Positions 8,280 to 18,024 of a stretch of DNA of 64,000 nt are shown here, in pieces. Where the stretch lies: NCBI RefSeq assembly GCF_900107395.1, contig NZ_FNPW01000012.1, positions 149,686 through 213,685 on the forward strand. The letters are read 5' to 3'. Numbering within the stretch: position 1 is the first letter of the stretch; each line of letters begins with the position of its first letter. The notes under the pieces were generated by a model. That model ran no database searches and was not told the origin of the DNA. It was given only the letters and a program-made list of their open reading frames with translations. The position numbers and the translations under genes were made by a program. The stretch comes from Pseudomonas sp. NFIX28 (GTDB lineage: Bacteria; Pseudomonadota; Gammaproteobacteria; Pseudomonadales; Pseudomonadaceae).

Positions 8280-9317
8280 ATGAAGCCCCAGCCGATGCGC
8301 CTCGGAGACTTGTCGGTGGGCTTCGTCCATAGCCTGGCCGACGCGGTGCGCAGCCATGGCCTCGACCCGCAGCCGCTGCTGGAGCAATACGGGCTGGATG
8401 CCGCGCGCCTGGCCGAGGCCGGGGCGCGCCTGTCGATTCCGCGTTACATGCGACTGGGCCACGCGGCGATCCAGCTGACCGGCGACCCGGCGCTGGGCCT
8501 GCGCATGGGCCAGCTCAGCCGCCTGAGCCAGGCCGGGCTCGCGGGCGTCACCGCCGCCCAGGCGCCGACCGTACGCGAAGCCGCGCGCTGCCTGACCCGC
8601 TTCGAGGCCCTGTACGGCTCGAACTATCGCGGCCAGTCGAGCTTTCACGAAGACGCCGACGGCGCCTGGCTGCGCTTCTATTCCATCAGCCCCTACAACA
8701 GCTACAACCGCTTTGTGGTGGACTCGATCCTGGCCGGCTGGCTGCAGCAATTGGGCAGCCTCGGCTTGCCGGTCAAGGCCGAACGCATCGAGATCGAATT
8801 CGCCCAGACCGATTACCGCGACCGCTACAGCAGCCTGGGAGATTGCCCGATCCAGTTCGGCGCCGAGCACAATCAGCTGCGCCTGAGCCAGGCCAGCCTG
8901 GCCCAGCGCAATGTCGAACATTGCCCGAGTACCTGGCGCCATCTGCTGCAACTGTGCGAACGGGAACTGGAGCAACTGACCCGCACCCGCAGCCTGCGTG
9001 AACGCATCACTCAGTTGCTGGGGCCTTTGCTCAATGGTGGCCGGGAGCCCGACCTGGAAGAAGTGGCGGCACGCCTGAAGCTGCCAACCTGGACCTTGCG
9101 CCGCAAACTCGCCGAGGAAGGGACGCAGTTTCGCGCCATTCTCAACGACACCCGCCGCGATCTGGCGATGACCTACATTCGCGATACCGAACTGGCCTTC
9201 GGGGAAATTGCCTATCTGTTGGGGTTTGCCTCAGCCGAGGCCTTTCAGCGCGCCTTCAAGCGCTGGAGCGGCCAGACACCGGGCGAGTTTCGTCGCAGCC
9301 ATCGGCAGTCCGCCTAA
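8280..9317 (+). CDS. AraC-family transcriptional regulator
   Basis: 345 residues. The N-terminal part (about 1-230) resembles the arabinose-binding-type domain found in OruR/ArgR-like AraC proteins (LGHAAIQLTGDPALGLRMGQ), and the C-terminus carries the double helix-turn-helix (VAARLKLPTWTLRRKLAEEG; YLLGFASAEAFQRAFKRWSG). Translation is probably coupled to the nitrilase-like gene 3 bases upstream. In P. aeruginosa the equivalent trio is, from memory, fadH1-PA3093-PA3094. Target genes may be the adjacent pair or fadH; the sequence does not say. Confidence 0.92.
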   Translation: MKPQPMRLGDLSVGFVHSLADAVRSHGLDPQPLLEQYGLDAARLAEAGARLSIPRYMRLGHAAIQLTGDPALGLRMGQLSRLSQAGLAGVTAAQAPTVREAARCLTRFEALYGSNYRGQSSFHEDADGAWLRFYSISPYNSYNRFVVDSILAGWLQQLGSLGLPVKAERIEIEFAQTDYRDRYSSLGDCPIQFGAEHNQLRLSQASLAQRNVEHCPSTWRHLLQLCERELEQLTRTRSLRERITQLLGPLLNGGREPDLEEVAARLKLPTWTLRRKLAEEGTQFRAILNDTRRDLAMTYIRDTELAFGEIAYLLGFASAEAFQRAFKRWSGQTPGEFRRSHRQSA

Positions 9318-9322
9318 AAAAA

Positions 9323-9351
9323 ACGCCACCGGCGTTACAGCTCGGTGGCGT
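9323..9351 (-). terminator. Terminator that overlaps the stop codon of the acidic mini-gene
   Basis: ACGCCACCG (9323-9331) pairs with CGGTGGCGT (9343-9351). On the minus strand it is followed by eight T residues. One stem arm is inside the last codons of the 9335-9421 gene and its stop codon lies in the loop region. It can also end transcripts of the AraC gene. Confidence 0.75.
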
Positions 9352-9421
9352 CTTCTGCGGGTTCCAGCGGGTCCAGCTCAAAAGCCTGGAATTCCAGCAG
9401 TTCTTCTTGGTAATCGTCCAT
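9335..9421 (-). CDS. 28-residue highly acidic peptide (hypothetical)
   Basis: An ATG at 9421 preceded at 6 bases by GGAG opens a 28-codon frame beginning MDDYQEELLEFQAFELDPLE and ending at a TAA inside an intrinsic terminator. Eleven residues are Asp or Glu and none is Lys or Arg. The start signal, codon use and fitted terminator support a real mini-gene; I do not recognise a family. It may be a small binding or regulatory peptide, or only the leader of a short transcript. The sequence 9422-9666 upstream holds no other gene that I can see. Confidence 0.55.
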   Translation of the reverse strand: MDDYQEELLEFQAFELDPLEPAEDATEL

Positions 9422-9666
9422 GGCGGACTCCTTGCGGGTTTGCGGGGGTAAGGGCAACCTTCTTGTCGAGCAGCCTTGCGGGCAGTCTTCCTACTGACTT
9501 GGCCTGCAGCATAAAGTGCCGGTGTGACAGAAAAAATACCACGCGAAAATCGCTCGTCCCTCCAATGAAACGTAGCAGCTCGCCACCGATTTAGCCGCAG
9601 GCCGGCAACCATATCGTCAAAAATAACCGCGAGACCGACACCGGCCCCGCAGCTGTTGGCAAGGGC

Positions 9667-10560
9667 TTACTGTGGCAGCGGCGGAATCGGCTCTGTCGGC
9701 GCCGGCAAGGTGCTGGCGGGAGGCGGGGTAATGCTTTCAGTGGACGGCGTGGGCTCGGCAGTTGGGCCCGGCGCGATAGGCGTCGCTTCCGTGGGTGGTG
9801 CAACCGGTTCCGAGAAGTTCGATGCCGGTGGCGCAACGGGCTCCATGGCCGGGGCCGGCTCGGCAACCGGAACAACAGCCGGTGCAGCAGGCGCTACGGC
9901 AGCCGGTACCATCGCCGCCGGTTGTGGCGTCACTGGCGCCGGGGCCGGCACTGCCGCAGGCTCGGCGGGCTTGGCTTCGGGCATGCCCAGGTCGGTCTTC
10001 GGCTTTTCGACGATATGCGCGGCTTTTTTCGCTTCCTGCGGCAGAAACAGCTCCACCAGGGCGAAATAACGCTCGTAGAACTTCGCCGAGGAAACAGTCT
10101 CGCTGGCGACCTTGACCATCGAGTCATCGGTCGAGCCGATCGGCATCGACACCGAACCCAGCACCCCCACCCCCAGGCTTGCCGAATTGTTGACCTTCTT
10201 CAGGGCATAACGGTCTTGCAGGGCATTGGCGAACACCGTGGAGCGATGGCCGGTATTGCCGTCCTGGGCGCAAACCACGCTGAAACTGATCTCCATGTGG
10301 GTTTCGCCGGTCTGCTGGAAGCTCTTGTGGCCGCTGACCAGCTTCGGATCGCTGCTGGTGATGATGTAGCCCTGGCTGAGCAAGGCGCGACGGGCGGCCT
10401 CGCAGGACGCCGTCTCATTCACCGGGTAGTTGCGCGAAAAGGTGCCGGAGTCATCGAAGTTTTCATGCTCGTAAATAGCGGTCTTCTGCGACGAACAACC
10501 GGCGACGGCCACCAGCAGCAGGGTCAACCCGGCAGCACGCAGGTGAAATGATCTTTGCAT
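9667..10560 (-). CDS. DUF2242 lipoprotein with Pro/Ala-rich tail
   Basis: 297 residues from the ATG at 10560. The signal peptide ends in a lipobox LLVAVAGCSS, so the mature protein is a lipoprotein. Residues about 25-195 match the DUF2242 domain (HENFDDSGTFSRNYPVNE near its start). The last 95 residues are a low-complexity linker of Ala, Pro, Val and Glu (VPAPAPVTPQPAAMVPAAVA), typical of a segment that spans periplasm or peptidoglycan. Function of the domain is unknown. Monocistronic, on the minus strand, separate from the LysR gene upstream. Confidence 0.85.
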   Translation of the reverse strand: MQRSFHLRAAGLTLLLVAVAGCSSQKTAIYEHENFDDSGTFSRNYPVNETASCEAARRALLSQGYIITSSDPKLVSGHKSFQQTGETHMEISFSVVCAQDGNTGHRSTVFANALQDRYALKKVNNSASLGVGVLGSVSMPIGSTDDSMVKVASETVSSAKFYERYFALVELFLPQEAKKAAHIVEKPKTDLGMPEAKPAEPAAVPAPAPVTPQPAAMVPAAVAPAAPAVVPVAEPAPAMEPVAPPASNFSEPVAPPTEATPIAPGPTAEPTPSTESITPPPASTLPAPTEPIPPLPQ

Positions 10561-10651
10561 CGAAAATCCTGAGGAAAACGGTCCGGGGCGTATTGTGCAA
10601 CAGTTCGAGGCCACAGGGCGCGCGGATTAGTGTCTTAAAATGAATACCAGT

Positions 10652-11551
10652 TTACTGACCCTGGTTTGCCGGAAAAAGTCGCGCGCACAGATGATCGATG
10701 AACGCACGCAGCTTGGCGGCGGTGTGCCGGCTTGCCGGCCAGAGCAGCCAGAAAGTGCCGCTGTGCTCCAGATGCTCGTCGAGCACCTGCCGCAACTCGC
10801 CCCGTGCAACCGCCTCGCGCACCATGAAATCAGGCAAGCAGGCGATCCCCAGCCCGCGCCGCACCGCATGGTCCACCGCCTCGATAGAGGTACTGACAAA
10901 ACGTGTCGGCAACAGCGGTTCCGGGGCGTCCACCGCTCGTCGCAGCGGCCAGTGCTCGAGTTTGCCGGTGTTGTGGAAGGTATGCCGCAAGCACCCGTGG
11001 TTAGCCAGGTCTGCGGGAACCTGCGGAACGCCCCGCTCGCGAAAGTACTCGGGCGTGCCTACCAGCACCAGGCGGAACTGGCCCAGCGACCGGGCCATCA
11101 GCCGCGAGTCGCCGGGGCTGCCGGTCCGTATCACGGCATCGAAGCCCTCTTCCACGACGTCCACAATGCGGTCCGTCAGCTCGATATCCAGTTCGATCTC
11201 TGGATAACGCTGCATGAACTCCACCAATACCGGCATCACCAGGCCGTGAACCTGCGGCAGGCTGACTCGCAACCTGCCCCGCGGGGCATTGGAGGATTTG
11301 CACAGATCGAATTCGGCCGCCTCGGCCTCGGCGACAATTCTGCGACAGCGTTCGAGAAAACATGCGCCTTCGGCGGTCAGGGTGATGCTGCGGGTACTGC
11401 GATGGAACAGCCGGGTCTCCAGGCGCTCCTCAAGCCGCGCGATGCTCTTGCCGACAGCCGACGAGGACACCCCCAACAAGCGCCCCGCCTCGGTGAAGCT
11501 GCGGGTTTTCGCCACATGCAGGAAGACCGAGATATTGCTCAACCAATCCAT
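10652..11551 (-). CDS. LysR-family regulator divergent from an MFS efflux gene
   Basis: 299 residues from the ATG at 11551 (MDWLSNISVFLHVAKTRSF). The winged helix-turn-helix continues RLLGVSSSAVGKSIARLE, and the effector domain has the CrgA-type pattern SLPQVHGLVMPVLVEFMQRY. Divergent from the MFS transporter at 11677 with a 16-base perfect palindrome between them, it is likely the local regulator of that exporter. Inducer unknown. Confidence 0.9.
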   Translation of the reverse strand: MDWLSNISVFLHVAKTRSFTEAGRLLGVSSSAVGKSIARLEERLETRLFHRSTRSITLTAEGACFLERCRRIVAEAEAAEFDLCKSSNAPRGRLRVSLPQVHGLVMPVLVEFMQRYPEIELDIELTDRIVDVVEEGFDAVIRTGSPGDSRLMARSLGQFRLVLVGTPEYFRERGVPQVPADLANHGCLRHTFHNTGKLEHWPLRRAVDAPEPLLPTRFVSTSIEAVDHAVRRGLGIACLPDFMVREAVARGELRQVLDEHLEHSGTFWLLWPASRHTAAKLRAFIDHLCARLFPANQGQ

Positions 11552-11568
11552 CGCCGACCTCGACATTA

Positions 11569-11584
11569 CGGACATGGATGTCCG
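11569..11584. promoter_or_regulatory. Palindromic operator between LysR and MFS genes
   Basis: CGGACATGGATGTCCG is a perfect inverted repeat, 17 bases upstream of the LysR start and about 92 bases upstream of the MFS start, placed for control of both genes. Confidence 0.5.
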
Positions 11585-11676
11585 ATAAGTTCGGAACCTT
11601 AGCCTATTTTTCTCTTTACCACAGCGCCCTACCCTCAGCCTCCCTACTTCCTGAAACCTGTAGCGAGCCTGACACC

Positions 11677-12882
11677 ATGACCGAACCTCTTGCCACCGCC
11701 GACCTGCTGGACATCGAGTCCAGGCGCCGCGACCGACTTCCACTGGGCGGCCTGCTGGCCCTGGCGACCGCCGGTTTCATCACCATCCTTACCGAAGCCA
11801 TGCCCGCGGGCCTGCTGCCGCAAATGAGCCAGGACCTGGCGGTGTCCCCGGCGCTGGTCGGCCAGTTGGTCACCCTGTACGCCATTGGCTCGCTACTGGC
11901 CGCGATCCCGCTGGTGATCCTCACCCAAGGCTGGCGCCGCCGGCCCTTGCTGATGATCGCGATAGGCGGCTTTGCACTGGTCAACAGCGTCACCGCGTTC
12001 TCCACCAACTACAGCCTGACCCTGGTCGCCCGCTTGTTCGCCGGGGTATTTGCCGGGCTGCTCTGGGCCCTGCTGGCCGGCTACGCAAGCCGCATGGTCG
12101 CACCGCACCTGCAAGGGCGGGCCATCGCCGTGGCCATGCTCGGCGCACCACTGGCGCTGTCCCTGGGGATCCCCGCGGGCACGCTGCTCGGCACGTTGGT
12201 GGGCTGGCGAGTGAGCTTTGCACTGATGACCCTGCTGACTCTGTTGTTGCTCGGCTGGGTGCGCTGGCAAGTGCCGGACTTTCCCGGCCAGCGCGCCGAC
12301 AAACGCCTGCCGCTGTCGGGCGTGTTCGCCTTGCCCGGGGTCAAGCCGGTACTGTTCGTGACCTTCGCTTATGTCCTGGGCCACAACATCCTTTACACCT
12401 ACATCGCACCGTTTCTGGAGCCGGCTGGCATCGCCGGGCAAATCGACCGGGTACTGCTGACGTTCGGCCTGACCGCTCTGCTGAGCATCTGGATTGTCGG
12501 GTTGCTGATCGATCGCTGGTTACGCCGACTGGTACTCGTCAGTTGCGTCCTGTTCGGCCTTGCGGCGCTGTTGCTGGCGTTCCAGGCCGATACGCCCATG
12601 GCGGTCTATGCCTCGATTGCCCTCTGGGGCTTGTCGTTCGGGGGCTTGGCCACTTTGCTGCAAACCGCACTGGCCAAGGCTGCCGGGACCGCTGCCGACG
12701 CGGCGCAGTCGATGCTGGTGACCGCATGGAACCTGGCGATCGCCGGGGGCGGCCTAGTGGGTGGAGTGCTGCTGGAAGGCCCGGGCGTATTGTCGTTTCC
12801 CTGGGTGATCATCGGCCTGTTGCTGGCTTGTCTGTTAGTGGTCGTGAATGCCAGGCGCCATGGGTTCCCCGCAGTAGGCTGA
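11677..12882 (+). CDS. MFS drug/sugar efflux transporter (DHA1 type)
   Basis: 401 residues, twelve predicted transmembrane helices. After a short cytoplasmic N-terminus the first helix reads LGGLLALATAGFITILTEAM, with the acidic residue typical of AraJ/NepI-like DHA1 exporters (TEAMPAGLLPQM), and loop 2-3 carries the WRRRPLLM motif. It probably exports a small toxic compound or sugar under the divergent LysR regulator. I use the ATG at 11677; the frame extends upstream to 11578 but that stretch covers the regulator operator. Substrate unknown. Confidence 0.88.
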   Translation: MTEPLATADLLDIESRRRDRLPLGGLLALATAGFITILTEAMPAGLLPQMSQDLAVSPALVGQLVTLYAIGSLLAAIPLVILTQGWRRRPLLMIAIGGFALVNSVTAFSTNYSLTLVARLFAGVFAGLLWALLAGYASRMVAPHLQGRAIAVAMLGAPLALSLGIPAGTLLGTLVGWRVSFALMTLLTLLLLGWVRWQVPDFPGQRADKRLPLSGVFALPGVKPVLFVTFAYVLGHNILYTYIAPFLEPAGIAGQIDRVLLTFGLTALLSIWIVGLLIDRWLRRLVLVSCVLFGLAALLLAFQADTPMAVYASIALWGLSFGGLATLLQTALAKAAGTAADAAQSMLVTAWNLAIAGGGLVGGVLLEGPGVLSFPWVIIGLLLACLLVVVNARRHGFPAVG

Positions 12883-12890
12883 AAATAAAA

Positions 12891-12912
12891 ACCCCGGCAC
12901 GTTGGCCGGGGT
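12891..12912. terminator. Bidirectional terminator between MFS gene and ppiD
   Basis: ACCCCGGC (12891-12898) pairs with GCCGGGGT (12905-12912), with T-rich sequence on both sides (TTTCTGTCT forward, TTTTTATTTTC reverse). Confidence 0.85.
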
Positions 12913-12937
12913 TTCTGTCTGTTACTTCAGTCAGGCA

Positions 12938-14809
12938 TCAGAAGCGCTTGATGTCCGCCTCGTTTTCCAACTGCTTGCGGTACGCCGCGAAGTCTTGCTG
13001 GCCCACACGCGAGGCGAGGAAACGACGGTATTGCGCCTTTTCTTCCTCGGTCGGTGCAGCGGCTTCGTTCACACCATTGAGCTGCAGGACCACCAGGCTG
13101 CCATTAGGCAGGGTCACACTGCTGAATGTCGGCTTGTCCTTGGCAGCAGGCTTGGCCATGCGGAACAGCGCCTGCAACACGATCGGCTCAACGCCTTCCT
13201 GGCCACGAGTGACTGCTTCCGCGACTTTCCAGCTCTGACCGTCGACCGGCGCATTCAACGCCGTCTTGCCTTCACGCAGGCTGGCGATCAAGGCATCAGC
13301 CTTGGCCTTGGCGGCAGCACTGGCGTGCTCCTTGGCCAATTGCGTGCGAATGCTGCTGGCGACGCTTTCCAACGGCAGCTGCTCTGGCTTGCGGTGCTCT
13401 TTGGCACGCAATACCACGACAGTTTCCGGGTCCAGCTCGATGGCGGTGCTGTTGGCACCTTCATCCAGCACTTCAGGACTGAAAGCAGCCTGAACCACGG
13501 CACGGTTGGCAGCAATGCCCTCGCCGCCTTCACGACCGAACGGAGCGGAAGTCTGCACCGTCAGCTTCAACTCTTGAGCTGGCTGGGCCAGGTCCGAAGC
13601 TTCGAACGAAGAGTCTTCCAATTGCTTGGTCGCCTCGACAAAACGCTGTTCGACCTGTTGGGTTTTCAGCTCGCGGGTCAGCTTGTCTTTCAGGCTGGCG
13701 AAGCTCGGCACTTCAGGCGCCTCGACGCCCAGCAGCTTGATCAGGTGGAAGCCGAAACCAGTGCGTACCGGCGCTGAAACCTGGTCCTTGTTCAACGCGT
13801 ACAGCGCTTCCTCGAAGGTCGGGTCATAGACGCCAGGACCGGCATAGCCGAGGTCGCCGCCGTTGTTCGCCGAACCCGGGTCCTGGGAGAACTCCTTGGC
13901 CAGGGCCTCGAAGCTTTCGCCCTTGGCCAGGCGCGCCTGAATCTCTTCGATCTTGGCCTTGGCCTGTGCTTCGTTCACCTTGTCGTTCACTTCGATCAGG
14001 ATGTGCGCGGCACGGCGCTGTTCGGACAGGTTGGCGGTTTCTTTCTGATACAGCGCTTGCAGGTCTTCTTCCTTGACGCTGACTTGATCAAAGAAGGAAG
14101 CCTTCTTCAATTCCAGATAGTCGATGACCACCTGGTCCGGCGACATGAATTCCTTGGCGTGCTCGTCGTAGTAAGCCTTGACCTCGTCGTCGGTCAGCTT
14201 GACTGCCGCGGGGTCGGCCTTGATGGTCAGGGAAGCAAAATCGCGGGTCTGCTTTTCCAGACGAGCGAATGCCAACACCTGGGCATCGGTCACAAAACCA
14301 CTGCCAGCCAGACCGGCGCGCACCTGGCCAATCAGCATTTCCTGAGCCAGCATCTGACGGAATTGCATCCGGGTGTAACCCAGTTGACGGATCACCTGGT
14401 CGAAGCGCTCAGGGCTGAACTTGCCATCCACCAGGAATTCCGGCGTCTGCAGGATCACCTGATCCAGCGCGGCGTCAGAGAAAGCGAACTTGGAGCTTTG
14501 CGCACCTTGCAGCAGCAGCTTGCGGTCGATCAGCCCCTTGAGAGCCGCTTCACGCAGCATCTTCTCGTCGAGCAAGGAAGCGTCGAAATCCTTACCCAGT
14601 TGTTGCATCAGCTGGCGGCGTTGCATATCAACCGCCTGGCTCAGCTCATTCTGGGTGATTTCTTCGCCATTGACCTTGGCCGCATCCTGACTGGTGGAAG
14701 TGGCTTGAAAAATGGCATCGAAACCGGTCAGCGCCATCAGTGCGACGATGACCCCGATAATGGTCTTGGCAATCCAGCCTTGTGAATTGTCCCTGATATT
14801 CTGCAGCAT
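12938..14809 (-). CDS. ppiD: Periplasmic folding chaperone PpiD (SurA-N/parvulin type)
   Basis: 623 residues. One N-terminal transmembrane anchor (IIGVIVALMALTGFDAIF) places the protein in the periplasm. A SurA-N-like chaperone domain (about 35-200) is followed by a parvulin domain (RRAAHILIEVND to FGFHLIKLLGVEA, about 240-360) and a C-terminal helical region. It assists folding of secreted and outer-membrane proteins near the Sec translocon. GGGGGA lies just before the ATG. It follows hupB and lon as in enterobacteria and pseudomonads. Confidence 0.95.
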   Translation of the reverse strand: MLQNIRDNSQGWIAKTIIGVIVALMALTGFDAIFQATSTSQDAAKVNGEEITQNELSQAVDMQRRQLMQQLGKDFDASLLDEKMLREAALKGLIDRKLLLQGAQSSKFAFSDAALDQVILQTPEFLVDGKFSPERFDQVIRQLGYTRMQFRQMLAQEMLIGQVRAGLAGSGFVTDAQVLAFARLEKQTRDFASLTIKADPAAVKLTDDEVKAYYDEHAKEFMSPDQVVIDYLELKKASFFDQVSVKEEDLQALYQKETANLSEQRRAAHILIEVNDKVNEAQAKAKIEEIQARLAKGESFEALAKEFSQDPGSANNGGDLGYAGPGVYDPTFEEALYALNKDQVSAPVRTGFGFHLIKLLGVEAPEVPSFASLKDKLTRELKTQQVEQRFVEATKQLEDSSFEASDLAQPAQELKLTVQTSAPFGREGGEGIAANRAVVQAAFSPEVLDEGANSTAIELDPETVVVLRAKEHRKPEQLPLESVASSIRTQLAKEHASAAAKAKADALIASLREGKTALNAPVDGQSWKVAEAVTRGQEGVEPIVLQALFRMAKPAAKDKPTFSSVTLPNGSLVVLQLNGVNEAAAPTEEEKAQYRRFLASRVGQQDFAAYRKQLENEADIKRF

Positions 14810-14876
14810 GCGTCCCCCAGAAACGGTTGTACTTCAAATTAAGCAACCGTGGAGCGTGGGTAGAGTCCGGATAGAA

Positions 14877-14904
14877 GAAAGGCGCATCCGAGGATGCGCC
14901 TTTC
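14877..14904 (-). terminator. Strong hairpin terminator after the tRNA-like element
   Basis: GAAAGGCGCATCC (14877-14889) pairs perfectly with GGATGCGCCTTTC (14892-14904) around a 2-base loop and is followed on the minus strand by TTCTATCC. It starts 7 bases after the CCA-like end of the tRNA-like element, as is normal for Pseudomonas tRNA genes, and also lies in the ppiD leader. A second hairpin (ACGGTTG/CAACCGT, 14823-14850) stands closer to ppiD. Confidence 0.7.
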
Positions 14905-14911
14905 TCGTAAC

Positions 14912-14994
14912 TGGCGAAGCGGACGGAGGTTCGAACCCTCGATCCCCGATGTGACAAACCGGATTTCTAACCGGCTGCCCTACCGCTCCGCTGC
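14912..14994 (-). ncRNA. tRNA-like element with aberrant cloverleaf (relic or non-canonical tRNA)
   Basis: Read on the minus strand, this 83-base element starts GCAGCGGAGCGGTAGGGC, has a T-arm-like GAGGGTTCGAACCTC and ends TCCGCTTCGCCA. Its ends pair over 8 bp with one mismatch and it carries an encoded CCA. Against a normal tRNA the 5' half of the D stem seems missing, the CCGG/CCGG anticodon stem encloses 8 bases (TTAGAAAT) rather than a 7-base loop in a 5-bp stem, and about 18 bases separate the anticodon stem from the T stem. A strong terminator follows. It may be a decayed tRNA gene or a non-canonical tRNA-like RNA; I cannot assign an amino acid. Confidence 0.5.
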
Positions 14995-15041
14995 CAGGTC
15001 GGGAAAGACCCCGACCCGGGTAGGCAAAGGCTTGAAGAAGC

Positions 15042-15314
15042 TTAGTTAACGGCTTCTTTCAGTGCTTTACCAGCTTTGAAACCTGGTTTTTTGGCTGCAG
15101 CGATTTCCAGCGTCTTACCGGTCTGTGGGTTACGACCAATGCGAGCAGGACGATCGGTAACAGAGAAAGTACCGAAACCAACCAGTACAACGGAGTCGCC
15201 AGCCTTAAGAGCGCCAGTGACGGATTCGATTACTGCATCCAGCGCACGGCCAGCAGCAGCTTTCGGGATATCAGCAGATGCGGCGATAGCATCAATCAGT
15301 TCCGACTTGTTCAC
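15042..15314 (-). CDS. hupB: DNA-binding protein HU-beta
   Basis: Histone-like HU of 90 residues, starting at a GTG (15314) that gives MNKSELIDAIAASADIPKAA. The DNA-binding beta-arm contains GFGTFSVTDRPARIGRNPQT, the classical HU signature. It bends and compacts nucleoid DNA as a dimer. An upstream in-frame ATG at 15371 would add 19 residues not found in HU proteins. Located between lon and the ppiD region as in most gammaproteobacteria. Confidence 0.97.
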   Translation of the reverse strand: MNKSELIDAIAASADIPKAAAGRALDAVIESVTGALKAGDSVVLVGFGTFSVTDRPARIGRNPQTGKTLEIAAAKKPGFKAGKALKEAVN

Positions 15315-15464
15315 TCTAAGTCCCCTTATATATCTATTTGAGTATGATTCTAAGTTTTTTGGTGAAAGCAAAAACCAGTGCTGAATGGCCTACAGACACT
15401 TAAGAGCCGCTTTATAACAAGGGCTCTAAAAAGCTGTCAAGGAAGCCCCCCAGGCTAATGCGTA

Positions 15465-17861
<2,397 letters not shown>

Positions 17862-17919
17862 GATTTCGCCTCTACGGCGGCCATAAGGCCGTAAACAGAT
17901 GGAAGTAAGCTTGAAACCA

Positions 17920-17948
17920 AGATGGGGGCTGCCTCAAAAAAAAACAAG
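17920..17948 (-). promoter_or_regulatory. Probable sigma32 heat-shock promoter of lon
   Basis: On the minus strand CTTGTTT (17948-17942), 14 bases, then CCCCATCT (17927-17920). The -10 fits the RpoH consensus CCCCATnT exactly and the -35 keeps CTTG of CTTGAAA, with a spacer in the usual 13-15 range. Confidence 0.7.
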
Positions 17949-17981
17949 CTCAAAGACAGTACTTTAAAAACAGTAAAAACA

Positions 17982-18001
17982 AAGGGGCCCGAAGGCCCCT
18001 T
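17982..18001 (-). terminator. Terminator after clpX
   Basis: AAGGGGCC (17994-18001 complement) pairs with GGCCCCTT across a 4-base loop; on the minus strand TGTTTTTAC follows. It separates clpX from the lon promoter. Confidence 0.85.
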
Positions 18002-18024
18002 CTTTTAAAGCAACAGTCCGGTGC

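Noticed and set aside
7008..8975. 655-codon minus-strand frame across the nitrilase-like and AraC genes
   Set aside because: Antisense to two well-supported genes, no domain signature, low-complexity composition.
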